The notes beneath the pieces are model-generated. The model was given only the letters and a program-made list of their open reading frames with translations. It did no database searches and was not told the origin of the DNA. The translations under genes were made by a program, and so were the position numbers. 64,000 bases of DNA from Blautia sp. XA-2221 (GTDB taxonomy: Bacteria; Bacillota; Clostridia; Lachnospirales; Lachnospiraceae), in the NCBI RefSeq assembly GCF_028767025.1, contig NZ_JAJQXX010000003.1, positions 1 through 64,000 on the forward strand, in the 5' to 3' direction. Positions 8,373 to 16,330 of the stretch are shown here, piece after piece. The stretch's first letter is position 1; every line of letters starts with the position of its first letter.

Positions 8373-9141
8373 AAGGAGACATTTCTGGCCGCTGACTGTG
8401 ACGGGCGCAGCGATGGCAGCAGGTATTCTGTATCTGATGGTCCGGCTGATAGCAGGGATTCCGGCAGAACACAGAGAATATCAGGAGATTGTTTCCCTTG
8501 GGAAAGCGGCATATGATCAGGAATTACTGAAAGAAGTGCGAAAGATAGAGGGGCTGGTTTCCTTTACTCCGGTGCAGGAGATTCCTGTAGAGCTGAAGTT
8601 GGGGGAGTATACAATGAATACTGTATTTCAGGCAGCAGATCTTGTAGAAATCCATATGAAAGGAAAAGGACCGGATAAAATACAGGTTGGAAACACACTG
8701 GTTCTGTTGATTGGGAAAAACGTACTTTCTTCTATGACAGATGGAAACGGACGCAGGATTTCCAAAAAGGAACTTCAGAAATTCTGGGAGGGGAATGAAA
8801 AATACCTGCAGTACAGAATGGCAGATGAGGGCGGGCCTTCCGTAATAAGAAACATTTCTCAGGGAGAAGACGCAGAAAAAGCTGAAAAGGGTACAGATCC
8901 GGCAGCAGATACAATATCCGGGCAGGATGGCTCTGAACAGAAAGAAACGAAATGGCGGGACTGTTATGTTGCCGCGCGGTTGATGTCGCCTTCGGATGGA
9001 ATTTATATGGATTATGGGCAGGGACGGCGGATGCTGGAGAACAGGTCTTTTTCCTGCAGCAAAGCATTGCTTACCGTTCAGGGAAAAGAGAACTTTGAAA
9101 AAGCGTCAGCCGCATTTGCAGATCTGGAAAGGAAACAGTAG
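8359..9141 (+). CDS. Single-pass membrane protein of unknown function
   Basis: A 260-residue protein starting at GTG with GGGAGG upstream, overlapping the CARDB-like gene by 14 bases. It has a basic N-terminus and one TM segment (about 11-33), then an extracellular region with a segment (about 62-105) that may be a small beta domain, a low-complexity acidic linker (about 148-180) and a C-terminal part. I recognise no family. As the last gene of the cluster it may act with the CARDB-like protein outside the membrane. Confidence 0.75.
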   Translation: MRTGKRRHFWPLTVTGAAMAAGILYLMVRLIAGIPAEHREYQEIVSLGKAAYDQELLKEVRKIEGLVSFTPVQEIPVELKLGEYTMNTVFQAADLVEIHMKGKGPDKIQVGNTLVLLIGKNVLSSMTDGNGRRISKKELQKFWEGNEKYLQYRMADEGGPSVIRNISQGEDAEKAEKGTDPAADTISGQDGSEQKETKWRDCYVAARLMSPSDGIYMDYGQGRRMLENRSFSCSKALLTVQGKENFEKASAAFADLERKQ

Positions 9142-9236
9142 AAGCTGGCAGACAGAAATCTTACCGGATAAAAAGGGGATATTTACGGGCGGAAAAAATA
9201 CCCGCAAAAAAAATTAAAAAAAATATAAATTTCCTC

Positions 9237-9265
9237 TTGCAAAATAAAAACAAGTATGGTATTAT
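9237..9265 (+). promoter_or_regulatory. Promoter for the tRNA cluster
   Basis: TTGCAA-N17-TATTAT about 45 bases before tRNA-Glu; an overlapping TATAAT at 9263-9268 is an alternative -10. Confidence 0.55.
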
Positions 9266-9308
9266 AATTTTCGCTGAGGTCAGTAAAAATGATTACAGCG
9301 AAAAATAA

Positions 9309-9380
9309 GGCTCCATGGTCAAGCGGTTAAGACACCGCCCTTTCACGGCGGTAACAGGGGTTCAAATCCCCTTGGAGTCA
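9309..9380 (+). tRNA. tRNA-Glu (anticodon TTC)
   Basis: A 72-base cloverleaf. Acceptor GGCTCCA pairs with TGGAGTC, discriminator A. The anticodon stem CCGCC/GGCGG holds loop CTTTCAC, giving TTC. The T loop is GGTTCAAATCC. CCA is not encoded. Confidence 0.97.
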
Positions 9381-9407
9381 TTTAAAAAATATAAAATGTG
9401 ATTTTCT

Positions 9408-9437
9408 TTGACTTGATTCCGACATTTGGTGTATAAT
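9408..9437 (+). promoter_or_regulatory. Internal promoter before tRNA-Thr
   Basis: TTGACT-N18-TATAAT, about 20 bases before the mature tRNA-Thr end. It suggests the Thr-to-Leu block can be transcribed apart from tRNA-Glu. Confidence 0.75.
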
Positions 9438-9456
9438 GTTTTTAGTAGTATTACAC

Positions 9457-9529
9457 GCCGATGTGGCTCAATTGGCAGAGCAGCTGATTTGTAATCAGCA
9501 GGTTATCGGTTCGAGTCCGATCATCGGCT
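9457..9529 (+). tRNA. tRNA-Thr (anticodon TGT)
   Basis: A 73-base cloverleaf. Acceptor GCCGATG pairs with CATCGGC, discriminator T. Stem CTGAT/ATCAG holds loop TTTGTAA, giving TGT. Confidence 0.97.
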
Positions 9530-9533
9530 TTTT

Positions 9534-9607
9534 GGACCTTTAGCTCAGTTGGTTAGAGCAACCGGCTCATAACCGGTCGGTCCTGGGTTCGAGTCCCCGA
9601 AGGTCCA
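9534..9607 (+). tRNA. tRNA with CAT anticodon (elongator Met or Ile2)
   Basis: A 74-base cloverleaf. Acceptor GGACCTT pairs with AAGGTCC, discriminator A. Anticodon loop CTCATAA gives CAT. The first base pair is G-C, so it is not initiator tRNA. Whether it is elongator Met or the lysidine-modified Ile2 cannot be decided by eye; the GGACCTTTAGC start resembles Bacillus Ile2. Confidence 0.93.
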
Positions 9608-9619
9608 TTTATGTTTTTT

Positions 9620-9693
9620 GGCCCAGTGGCTCAGTTGGTTAGAGCGCCGCCCTGTCACGGCGGAGGTCGAGAGTTCGAGTCTCTTCTGGGTCG
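9620..9693 (+). tRNA. tRNA-Asp (anticodon GTC)
   Basis: A 74-base cloverleaf. Acceptor GGCCCAG pairs with CTGGGTC (one G-U), discriminator G. Anticodon stem CCGCC/GGCGG holds loop CTGTCAC, giving GTC. Confidence 0.97.
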
Positions 9694-9699
9694 TTTTAT

Positions 9700-9772
9700 G
9701 GGGTCTTAGCTCAGCTGGGAGAGCATCTGCCTTACAAGCAGAGGGTCATAGGTTCGAGCCCTATAGGCCCCA
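9700..9772 (+). tRNA. tRNA-Val (anticodon TAC)
   Basis: A 73-base cloverleaf. Acceptor GGGGTCT pairs with AGGCCCC, discriminator A. Anticodon stem CTGCC/AGCAG-type holds loop CTTACAA, giving TAC. Confidence 0.97.
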
Positions 9773-9798
9773 TATATTTTTATCATTTTATAATGTAT

Positions 9799-9884
9799 GC
9801 CGCAGTGGCGGAACTGGCAGACGCCCGGGACTTAAAATCCCGTGGGTAGTGATACCCGTACCGGTTCGATTCCGGTCTGCGGCA
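9799..9884 (+). tRNA. tRNA-Leu (anticodon TAA)
   Basis: An 86-base class II tRNA with a long variable arm (GTGGGTAGTGATACCCGT region). Acceptor GCCGCAG pairs with CTGCGGC, discriminator A. Anticodon stem CGGGA/TCCCG holds loop CTTAAAA, giving TAA. It is the last tRNA of the cluster. Confidence 0.97.
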
Positions 9885-9897
9885 GTATTAAAAAGTG

Positions 9898-9933
9898 AGA
9901 GAAACGTTGAATTTACAGCGTTTCTCTTTTTTT
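9898..9933 (+). terminator. Intrinsic terminator of the tRNA cluster
   Basis: AGAGAAACG pairs with CGTTTCTCT around a 12-base loop, then a run of T. Confidence 0.9.
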
Positions 9934-9957
9934 GCTGTCAAAAGTCTGATTACACTT

Positions 9958-10290
9958 TTATAGATCCAGAATATCCTTCATGAAACTGATTGTTTTTTTC
10001 TTTCTTTTTGTACAAGTGTACTTTGAACACCACTGAACACTTTTTTTAGAAAGTCCCAGATTTTTAAAGACTGACATTAAATTCTTGTCTTTGTAGATAT
10101 TTCTTAAATAATGGATTGTGGTATCTGATTTGCTATGCCCCATAGCTGACTGATGGTTGTGAGATTTTTCCGTCATAGGCAGTAGAAGCAATGCAGCGAA
10201 CCATTGCAACGGTGTATTTGCAGGCATTACAGTTTTTAGATTACTTTGCTTTTTACTTTTCGTTCTTATGAGAACTATTGAAAAAATCAT
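9958..10290 (-). pseudogene. Possible tyrosine-recombinase C-terminal remnant beside tRNA-Leu
   Basis: A 110-codon reading frame on the minus strand with a stretch reading AMGHSKSDTTIHYLRNI. This fits the box II pattern of tyrosine recombinases (LGH, four residues, TT, two residues, catalytic Tyr). The part ahead of it does not look like an integrase, and the upstream end overlaps the hydrolase gene, so it looks truncated. The region is visibly AT-rich and follows a tRNA gene, a usual integration site. It could instead be a chance reading frame; I see no matching att duplication. Confidence 0.3.
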
Positions 10291-10891
10291 TTAATTCATT
10301 TCCCAATTGAATAGGAGTGTCTATATTTACTTCATGTCCTGCTCCGGATATAATCGTAATCTTTGCGTATGGTATTAAATTTTTCAGTTGTAGGGACGCT
10401 GATTTATTCGGTTTATCTTTTTCCCCACATATAATCAATACACGACAACAAATATCTTTCAGATTATGGGTAAAATCTAAATCAGTCATAGACTTGCATA
10501 AGCTGATAAAATCTGATTTCTGAAAACCCATTTTTGAAAATATTGATCCAGGCATAAAGTGAAACATGATATTTTGCATTTTTAGTAATTTTTTTGGCAT
10601 TGAATACTGTGTTCCAATCAACACTAAAGAATGTACCTTTTCTGAATGTTCGATACTGTATTGCATAGCAAGAATACCACCTAAAGACAATCCACACAGC
10701 GTTAGCGGCTCGTTGAACTGTTCACAGTACCTTTCCAACGATTTATATAAAGTTTCATAGCAGGGGGATTCATAATATAGCCAGTCTGCAAGATTAGGAC
10801 ACAATATATCCCATTTATCACTCATTACGTCTAATGTTTTATTCCAACTGGAAGAAGTCTGCCCCAGTCCATGTAGTAAGATATATTTCAT
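10253..10891 (-). CDS. Alpha/beta hydrolase
   Basis: A 212-residue soluble hydrolase of the alpha/beta fold. The oxyanion-hole motif LLHGLGQ comes first, the nucleophile Ser69 sits in CGLSLGG, the acid is Asp159 in CGEKDKP, and the base is His186 in SGAGHEV. It resembles small carboxylesterases or BioH/MenH-like enzymes; the substrate cannot be told. The ribosome site GGAGTG lies 8 bases before the ATG. Codon use is AT-rich compared with its neighbours, in line with lateral acquisition near the tRNA cluster. It stands alone, convergent to the tRNA genes. Confidence 0.88.
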   Translation of the reverse strand: MKYILLHGLGQTSSSWNKTLDVMSDKWDILCPNLADWLYYESPCYETLYKSLERYCEQFNEPLTLCGLSLGGILAMQYSIEHSEKVHSLVLIGTQYSMPKKLLKMQNIMFHFMPGSIFSKMGFQKSDFISLCKSMTDLDFTHNLKDICCRVLIICGEKDKPNKSASLQLKNLIPYAKITIISGAGHEVNIDTPIQLGNELNDFFNSSHKNEK

Positions 10892-11137
10892 TTTGTTTCA
10901 CTCCTGCGTTTTGATATACCATTTATTATAGCAGGTTTCACATCTCGGCTACAATGAAAATTTATATGGCGGACTTATTTATCCGGCTGTTTCTGCAGTG
11001 CATGGTTCTATAGGATGCCTGCGTTCTGATTGTCTTTATTTTTCACCACAATATCCTTTGCCTTTACATATCAGTCCACATCTGCGCCACCAAAAGTTTT
11101 TACTGATACTATGGAATATCCGGACCGGTTTTCTTTC
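10892..11137. other. Intergenic, nothing recognised
   Basis: AT-rich spacer between the hydrolase and the MATE pump, which are divergently transcribed. The only element I can support is the MATE promoter and palindrome at its right-hand end. Confidence 0.5.
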
Positions 11138-11178
11138 TTGTAAAAGTGCGGGATTTGCGTTATACTGTTCAGCAGTAT
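11138..11178 (+). promoter_or_regulatory. MATE promoter with palindrome over the -10
   Basis: TTGTAA-N17-TATACT, with the inverted repeat ATACTG-TTCAG-CAGTAT starting inside the -10 and running over the expected start of transcription. This is a typical repressor position. No regulator gene is adjacent, so the binding protein is unknown. Confidence 0.6.
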
Positions 11179-11220
11179 CTGAGAGGAATATAAAATTATA
11201 TTACAGAAAGGATGTTTAAA

Positions 11221-12606
11221 ATGAATGATGACAAAAGCTTTCTGGGGACAGAACCGATAGGAAAGCTTCTGATGAAGCTGGCGCTTCCCACAGTGGCGGC
11301 ACAGATCATCAACATGCTTTACAATATTGTAGACAGAATTTACATAGGGCATATTCCGGGAGACGGAGCGCTGGCTCTTACCGGTGTAGGCGTATGTATG
11401 CCCATTATTATGATCGTATCTGCATTTGCGGCTCTGGTAGGAAACGGCGGCGCGCCGAGAGCAACGATCTACATGGGAAAAAAAGACCATAATACTGCAG
11501 AAAAAATCCTTGGAAACTGTTTTTTTACACAGATTGTAATTTCTGTGATTCTGACAGCAGTGCTTCTTATCTGGAACCGTGAGTTTCTTATGGCATTTGG
11601 AGCCAGCGAAAACACCATTGAATATGCTGTTTCTTACATGAACATCTACGCAATAGGAACTATTTTTGTACAGATTACACTGGGGATGAATATGTTTATT
11701 ACTGCGCAGGGATTCGCAAAAACGGGAATGCTTTCCGTACTTCTTGGGGCAGTCACGAATATTATCCTTGACCCGATCCTGATCTTTGGTTTCCATATGG
11801 GAGTAAGAGGAGCTGCTTTGGCAACGATTCTTTCTCAGGCGCTTTCCTGTATCTGGGTTCTGTTTTTCCTTTTTGGAAAAAAGACAGTACTCAAGCTGAA
11901 AAAGAACAATATGCGCATAAAAAAAGAAATCATTCTTCCCTGCCTTGCTCTTGGCCTTTCTGTATTCATCATGCAGGCAAGTGAAAGTGTGATTTCCGTG
12001 TGCTTTAACTCTTCTCTGTTAAAATACGGCGGAGATATTGCGGTAGGAGCAATGACGATCCTTACCAGTGTCATGCAGTTTGCAATGCTGCCTCTTCAGG
12101 GACTGGGACAGGGCGCACAGCCGATCATCAGCTATAACTATGGAGCAGGAAACAGAGTACGTGTAAAAAAAGCCTTTATTCTGCTTTTAAAATGCAGTAT
12201 GTTCTATGCAACCTTGTTCTGGGCAGTTGTTATGCTTTTCCCGCAGATGTTTGTAGGAATGTTTACTTCAGATGCAGCGCTGGCAGAATTTACACAGAGA
12301 GCGCTTAGGATTTATATGGCTGTTGTGTGTCTGTTTGGTATTCAGATGGCATGTCAGATTACCTTTGGAGCACTGGGAAATGCAAAATCATCGATTCTGG
12401 TTGCGGTAATGAGAAAGTTTATCCTTCTTATCCCGTTAATCTATATCATGCCGAATGTTCTTTCCGGAGATAAAACAATGGCAGTTTATATGGCAGAGCC
12501 GGTAGCAGATGTTCTTGCTATTACATTTACAGGAGTTCTGTTCTTCTTCCAGTTCCGAAAGGTTATGACAGAGATGAAGCAGAAAGAAAAAAAGACTATT
12601 AAATAA
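11221..12606 (+). CDS. MATE family efflux transporter
   Basis: A 461-residue, 12-TM multidrug/toxin exporter of the DinF/NorM superfamily. Two homologous halves begin near residues 15 and 240, with the family-type ALPTVAAQIINMLYNIVDRIYIG region split over the first helices and LGQGAQPIISYNYGA in the second half. I chose the ATG at 11221 because AGAAAGG is 9 bases away; an ATG three codons earlier abuts that site. It uses an ion gradient to expel cationic compounds. It is monocistronic with its own promoter, operator-like palindrome and terminator. Confidence 0.93.
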   Translation: MNDDKSFLGTEPIGKLLMKLALPTVAAQIINMLYNIVDRIYIGHIPGDGALALTGVGVCMPIIMIVSAFAALVGNGGAPRATIYMGKKDHNTAEKILGNCFFTQIVISVILTAVLLIWNREFLMAFGASENTIEYAVSYMNIYAIGTIFVQITLGMNMFITAQGFAKTGMLSVLLGAVTNIILDPILIFGFHMGVRGAALATILSQALSCIWVLFFLFGKKTVLKLKKNNMRIKKEIILPCLALGLSVFIMQASESVISVCFNSSLLKYGGDIAVGAMTILTSVMQFAMLPLQGLGQGAQPIISYNYGAGNRVRVKKAFILLLKCSMFYATLFWAVVMLFPQMFVGMFTSDAALAEFTQRALRIYMAVVCLFGIQMACQITFGALGNAKSSILVAVMRKFILLIPLIYIMPNVLSGDKTMAVYMAEPVADVLAITFTGVLFFFQFRKVMTEMKQKEKKTIK

Positions 12607-12624
12607 TTGATCATGTATGATTTT

Positions 12625-12668
12625 ACCTCCAGGCGGCTGGTTTATAAGACAGCCATCTGGAGGTTTTT
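12625..12668 (+). terminator. Intrinsic terminator of the MATE gene
   Basis: ACCTCCAG..GGCTG pairs with CAGCC..CTGGAGGT, followed by five T. It lies between convergent genes; the minus-strand side lacks a T tract. Confidence 0.85.
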
Positions 12669-12681
12669 AACTTGCCGGTTT

Positions 12682-13773
12682 TTATTTCAGCTGTGCTTCT
12701 GTGACAATCGTGCCTCCGCCAAGTACTGTATCGCCATCGTAGAAGACAGCAGCCTGTCCCGGAGTTACAGCGCGCTGAGGCTCATGGAAAGTGACTTTTA
12801 GAAGATCCTTTTCGATCTGCTCTATAGTAGCCGGCTGTTCCGGCTGACGGTAACGGGTTTTGACTTTACACTGAACAGGACCGTCCAGGTGATCCCAGGG
12901 GATCAGGTTGATATCATTTACCAGACAGGAGGAGGACATCAGATCTTCTTTTTTGCCAAGGATTACTTGATTTGTCTGCAGTGATTTTCCGCATACATAC
13001 AAAGACTGAGGGGCAGAGATGCCAAGACCTCTTCTCTGACCAATGGTATAATGGATATGTCCTTTATGTTTTCCGAGAACCCGACCGTCCGTATCTAAAA
13101 ATTCACCAGGCGCAGAGGAGTTTCCGGTATATTCTTCTATAAAGGACGCATAATCGCCGTCCGGAATAAAGCAGATATCCTGGCTGTCCGGTTTGTCTGC
13201 ATTAATAAATCCCTGTTCCTGGGCAATTTGACGAATTTCCGCCTTGGTATATTCACCCAGAGGAAAAAGGATATGAGCAAGCTGTTCCTGGGTCATGGAA
13301 TAAAGTACATAGCTCTGATCCTTTGTGGAGTCCAGGCCTTTTTTCAGAAGATATCTTCCCGTATCAGGATCTTTCTGGACTCTTGCGTAATGACCGCTGA
13401 CAACGTAATCTATTCCCAGTTCTTGTGCTTTTTTTACAAGAGCATCAAATTTCAGGAAGCGGTTACAGTCAATGCAGGGATTCGGTGTTCCGCCATTCAG
13501 ATAGGTAGAAGCAAATTTGTCGATCACGTTTTTGCGGAATTCCTCCTGCATGGGAAATACATAATAAAGCATTCCAAGTCGGGCTGCCACATTGCGTGCG
13601 ACCTCCGTATCTGAGGGAGTACAGCAGGCGCGCTCTCCCGGCTGGCTGCACTGAGGGTTATCATAAAGCTTCAAAGTAGCTCCGGCGCAGTCATAGCCTT
13701 TCTGAGCCATCAGGTATGCTGCCACACTGGAGTCCACTCCTCCGCTCATGGCGATAAGTGCTTTTTTCTGCAT
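12682..13773 (-). CDS. mnmA: tRNA-specific 2-thiouridylase MnmA
   Basis: A 363-residue cytoplasmic enzyme that places the 2-thio group on U34 of tRNA-Lys, -Glu and -Gln using ATP and sulfur passed from a cysteine desulfurase. The PP-loop SGGVDSS is at about 10-16. Catalytic cysteines are in NPCIDC (Cys100, Cys103) and DICF (Cys201). A C-terminal beta-barrel with IGQRRGLG and the GQAAVFYDG tail matches the family and its usual length. The ATG follows GAAGGAGAAAC. No desulfurase gene is next to it. It has its own promoter. Confidence 0.97.
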   Translation of the reverse strand: MQKKALIAMSGGVDSSVAAYLMAQKGYDCAGATLKLYDNPQCSQPGERACCTPSDTEVARNVAARLGMLYYVFPMQEEFRKNVIDKFASTYLNGGTPNPCIDCNRFLKFDALVKKAQELGIDYVVSGHYARVQKDPDTGRYLLKKGLDSTKDQSYVLYSMTQEQLAHILFPLGEYTKAEIRQIAQEQGFINADKPDSQDICFIPDGDYASFIEEYTGNSSAPGEFLDTDGRVLGKHKGHIHYTIGQRRGLGISAPQSLYVCGKSLQTNQVILGKKEDLMSSSCLVNDINLIPWDHLDGPVQCKVKTRYRQPEQPATIEQIEKDLLKVTFHEPQRAVTPGQAAVFYDGDTVLGGGTIVTEAQLK

Positions 13774-13830
13774 GGATGTTTCTCCTTCTTATATATGAAT
13801 ATCAATTATTTTTGCTGACGCTATGGTATC

Positions 13831-13859
13831 ATTATAAACCTATGATGTCAATGTGTAAA
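13831..13859 (-). promoter_or_regulatory. mnmA promoter
   Basis: On the minus strand, TTTACA-N17-TATAAT, about 60 bases upstream of the start codon. Confidence 0.7.
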
Positions 13860-13900
13860 TGGAACAGTATGAAACCTGCATAAATGGAGCGGTATAAAAC
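13857..13900. repeat. Two 19-bp direct repeats at and upstream of the mnmA -35
   Basis: Copies at 13857-13875 and 13882-13900 share 16 of 19 bases, with the pattern AAATGGA, C, GTAT, AAAC. They begin at the -35 hexamer and extend away from the gene with a 25-bp period. They could bind a regulator; none is known. Confidence 0.45.
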
Positions 13901-14202
13901 ATCATCTTCTATATGGCGCTGTCCCACAAGGTACTTTGCCGCATATGATAAATTACGGAACCTGCAGGGAAATTCTATTACTATATAGAATATGAAATGG
14001 ATTTTTGTTTGCTGATGTGGAATTCCAGGGTTTTAAGACATTTTTTAAAGATTTTATAAATATATTAGAAAATATACAAACTCTCATCACAATTATATTG
14101 TATGCTGTAAATGTCTTAAAGATAATACACTTTAAGAAGCGGCAGTGATTCAATGCCGGAAGAGCTGCCGAACTCTTTCCTTTCCCTAAAATAAAAGAAA
14201 AC
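13901..14202. other. Intergenic, nothing recognised
   Basis: About 300 AT-rich bases between the mnmA promoter and the possible terminator of the ATPase gene. Short reading frames here lack ribosome sites. Confidence 0.5.
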
Positions 14203-14260
14203 GAACGAACAGCCGCCCCGCCTGGCAGGAATGTCAGGGGAGCGGTAGTTTTCTGTCTGT
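14203..14260 (-). terminator. Possible terminator of the COG3044 ATPase gene
   Basis: On the minus strand, a GC-rich stem (CCGCTCCCCTG with CAGGCGGGGCGG) is followed by an interrupted T-rich stretch. Strong stem, weak T tract. Confidence 0.4.
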
Positions 14261-14294
14261 AAATAAATTTCTGTTTTTGGTTGTCATTCAGGTT

Positions 14295-16007
14295 TTAACG
14301 TCTGAAGCGGTTAAAGCAGGAGTAAATTTCCTGAGGCCGTGGCAGAGCATATCCGCAGGAAATGGATCCGTTGTTTAAAAATGCAAAGCCTTGTCGGTCC
14401 AGCTCCCTGATCAGATACTCTGCGATTTCAGATAAAGTTCTTTTTCCATCGATCAGGTGTTCCACAGCATATTTCAGGAGCAGGCCCAGACAGGCCGTCT
14501 GTTCTGTATCCACAAGCTGTTCTATATATCTGAGATCTACTTCCTGCCGTCCAATGGAAAAACTGTCTTTGCCATGTGTCTTTATTTTCAGTCGTTCAGG
14601 TTTGTCAGAGATTCTTCGGCCTGAACGGGAGAAAGTCTGTGTATTGCCAGTCATAACGCGGCTGCTCTGCGGAAAAGCAAATGTCGGCGCGCCGGAGGGC
14701 TCCAGAGGATAGCTGCTGCACAGCTCTTTTGTTTTTTCGGTAATATCAATGGGACGATAAGAATCCATCTGTATAATGGTATCAGCAATATGAAAAAAGG
14801 CTCCTGAGCTTCCGGCAACAAGGATTGTGGAAATTCCGGCTTTCTGATACAGGTTCCCGGCTCGTTCCAGAAACGGAGTGATCGGTTCTTTTTCTCTTGC
14901 AATTACTTTCTGCATAAAGGAATCTCTTACCATAAAATTTGTGGCAGATGTATCCTCATCCAGAAGAAAGACTTTGCTTCCGGACTCCATGCCCTCAATG
15001 ATCCCGGCTGCCTGAGAGGTACTGCCGCTGGCATCCTCTGTTGAGAAACAGCGGGTGTCTTTTTTATTGGGAAGATCATTGATAAAAAGGGAGATATCTA
15101 CATCCTTAATAAAACGTCCGTCTTCTGAGCGAAGCTTCAGGGCGGTGCTGTCTGTGATCACATATTCTCTGCCGTCTCCCGGTATATGATTATAAACACC
15201 CAGTTCAAGCGCATTAAGAAGAGTGGATTTGCCGTGATAGCCGCCTCCTACGATCAAAGTGATCCCCTGAGGGATACCCATACCGGTTATGGTTCCTTTG
15301 TGTGGAAGTTCCATGGTAACACGCAGAGAGTCCGGAGAGCGGAAAGGAACAGAATCTTTCATGGGGCGGGAAGACACTCCGCTTTCTCTTGGAAGAATGG
15401 AACCGTCTGCCACAAAAGCTGCAAGAGAGCGTATTTTCAGCTGTTCCCGGATAAAGGTCTGATCCTCTGCAAGAAAAACAGCCTCTCTCAGTCCGGCAGC
15501 ATTAAGATTTTGATAAAGAAAGGTGTTTTTTACACAGACCGGAAGAAATTCAAACAGAATCTTTTCCAATTCTATGGAATTAATAGTACGTCCGTTTGCA
15601 GGAAAACCGATAAAGAAACGGGCAATGATCTCCTGACTCGTGACCTCACAGGCAGTTCTTTTCAGAACCTCCTGCCCACAGTGGCTGACAGAGATCAGGC
15701 CGCTTTTTCCGGAACCTTTTGCCTTAAAAGAAAAACGGTTGATCTGCCGTTCAAACTGGCGGGTCAGATAATCGCAGAGTGTGATCTTTGCAACAGGATT
15801 CTGAAGGTATTCTTCCGGAAAACCGGCAGTTTTCAGGGAAATACGGATGCTGATATGGGAGGGAGAAGCAAAAGGATCCCCCTGAACATGATCAACAGAT
15901 AAAATATAATGGTCGAACCGGTACGTTCCTTTCAGAGATTTATATGCAGGATAGCTTTTTCTGTGAATGGAGTGAAGCATATTTTGGAGATCTGTGGATT
16001 GCTGCAT
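14295..16007 (-). CDS. ABC-class P-loop ATPase, COG3044 / PF09818 family
   Basis: A 570-residue soluble ATPase. An N-terminal domain (about 1-240) precedes an ABC-like nucleotide-binding core with Walker A VGGGYHGKST (about 253-262) and Walker B VFLLDEDTSATNFM (about 345-358), which has an Asp after the DE as this family does. A C-terminal region (about 440-570) follows. There are no membrane segments, so it is not a transporter. A trypanosome relative, MRB1590, is an RNA-binding ATPase; the bacterial role is unknown. It stands alone on the minus strand. Recognised from motif order, not by search. Confidence 0.88.
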   Translation of the reverse strand: MQQSTDLQNMLHSIHRKSYPAYKSLKGTYRFDHYILSVDHVQGDPFASPSHISIRISLKTAGFPEEYLQNPVAKITLCDYLTRQFERQINRFSFKAKGSGKSGLISVSHCGQEVLKRTACEVTSQEIIARFFIGFPANGRTINSIELEKILFEFLPVCVKNTFLYQNLNAAGLREAVFLAEDQTFIREQLKIRSLAAFVADGSILPRESGVSSRPMKDSVPFRSPDSLRVTMELPHKGTITGMGIPQGITLIVGGGYHGKSTLLNALELGVYNHIPGDGREYVITDSTALKLRSEDGRFIKDVDISLFINDLPNKKDTRCFSTEDASGSTSQAAGIIEGMESGSKVFLLDEDTSATNFMVRDSFMQKVIAREKEPITPFLERAGNLYQKAGISTILVAGSSGAFFHIADTIIQMDSYRPIDITEKTKELCSSYPLEPSGAPTFAFPQSSRVMTGNTQTFSRSGRRISDKPERLKIKTHGKDSFSIGRQEVDLRYIEQLVDTEQTACLGLLLKYAVEHLIDGKRTLSEIAEYLIRELDRQGFAFLNNGSISCGYALPRPQEIYSCFNRFRR

Positions 16008-16146
16008 AATATAGTTGCCTCCTTGATAAACTAATAAACGGCAGAATTGCCTTTCTGTTCATTTTAGTAAATGATCGGCAATAAGGCAATGATTTTTGGA
16101 AAAGAAAATATCCGGGAAAATAAAAAAACACCGGAAGTTCTTTCTT

Positions 16147-16193
16147 AAATCTTCTTTAAGATTTGTCAATATGTGTAGAATTTTAGATATAAT
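16147..16193 (+). promoter_or_regulatory. Palindrome and possible promoter before the aminopeptidase
   Basis: A perfect inverted repeat AAATCTT-CTTT-AAGATTT (16147-16164) overlaps TTGTCA, which is followed 19 bases later by TATAAT. The long spacer makes the promoter call uncertain; a second TATAAT lies at 16199. Confidence 0.4.
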
Positions 16194-16330
16194 TGGATTA
16201 TAATGTACAGGAATTATATATTAATTCAGGCAGAAACAGGATTTTTGCAGAAATACAGAAACCTGATGTCATATTCCGAAAAAATTCGGAGTATTAAATA
16301 TGAATTATATTAAGGAAAGGTGGAACCAAT

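Noticed and set aside
9618-9983. 121-codon reading frame across tRNA-Asp, tRNA-Val and tRNA-Leu
   Set aside because: Structural RNA genes explain every part of it; the frame is chance.
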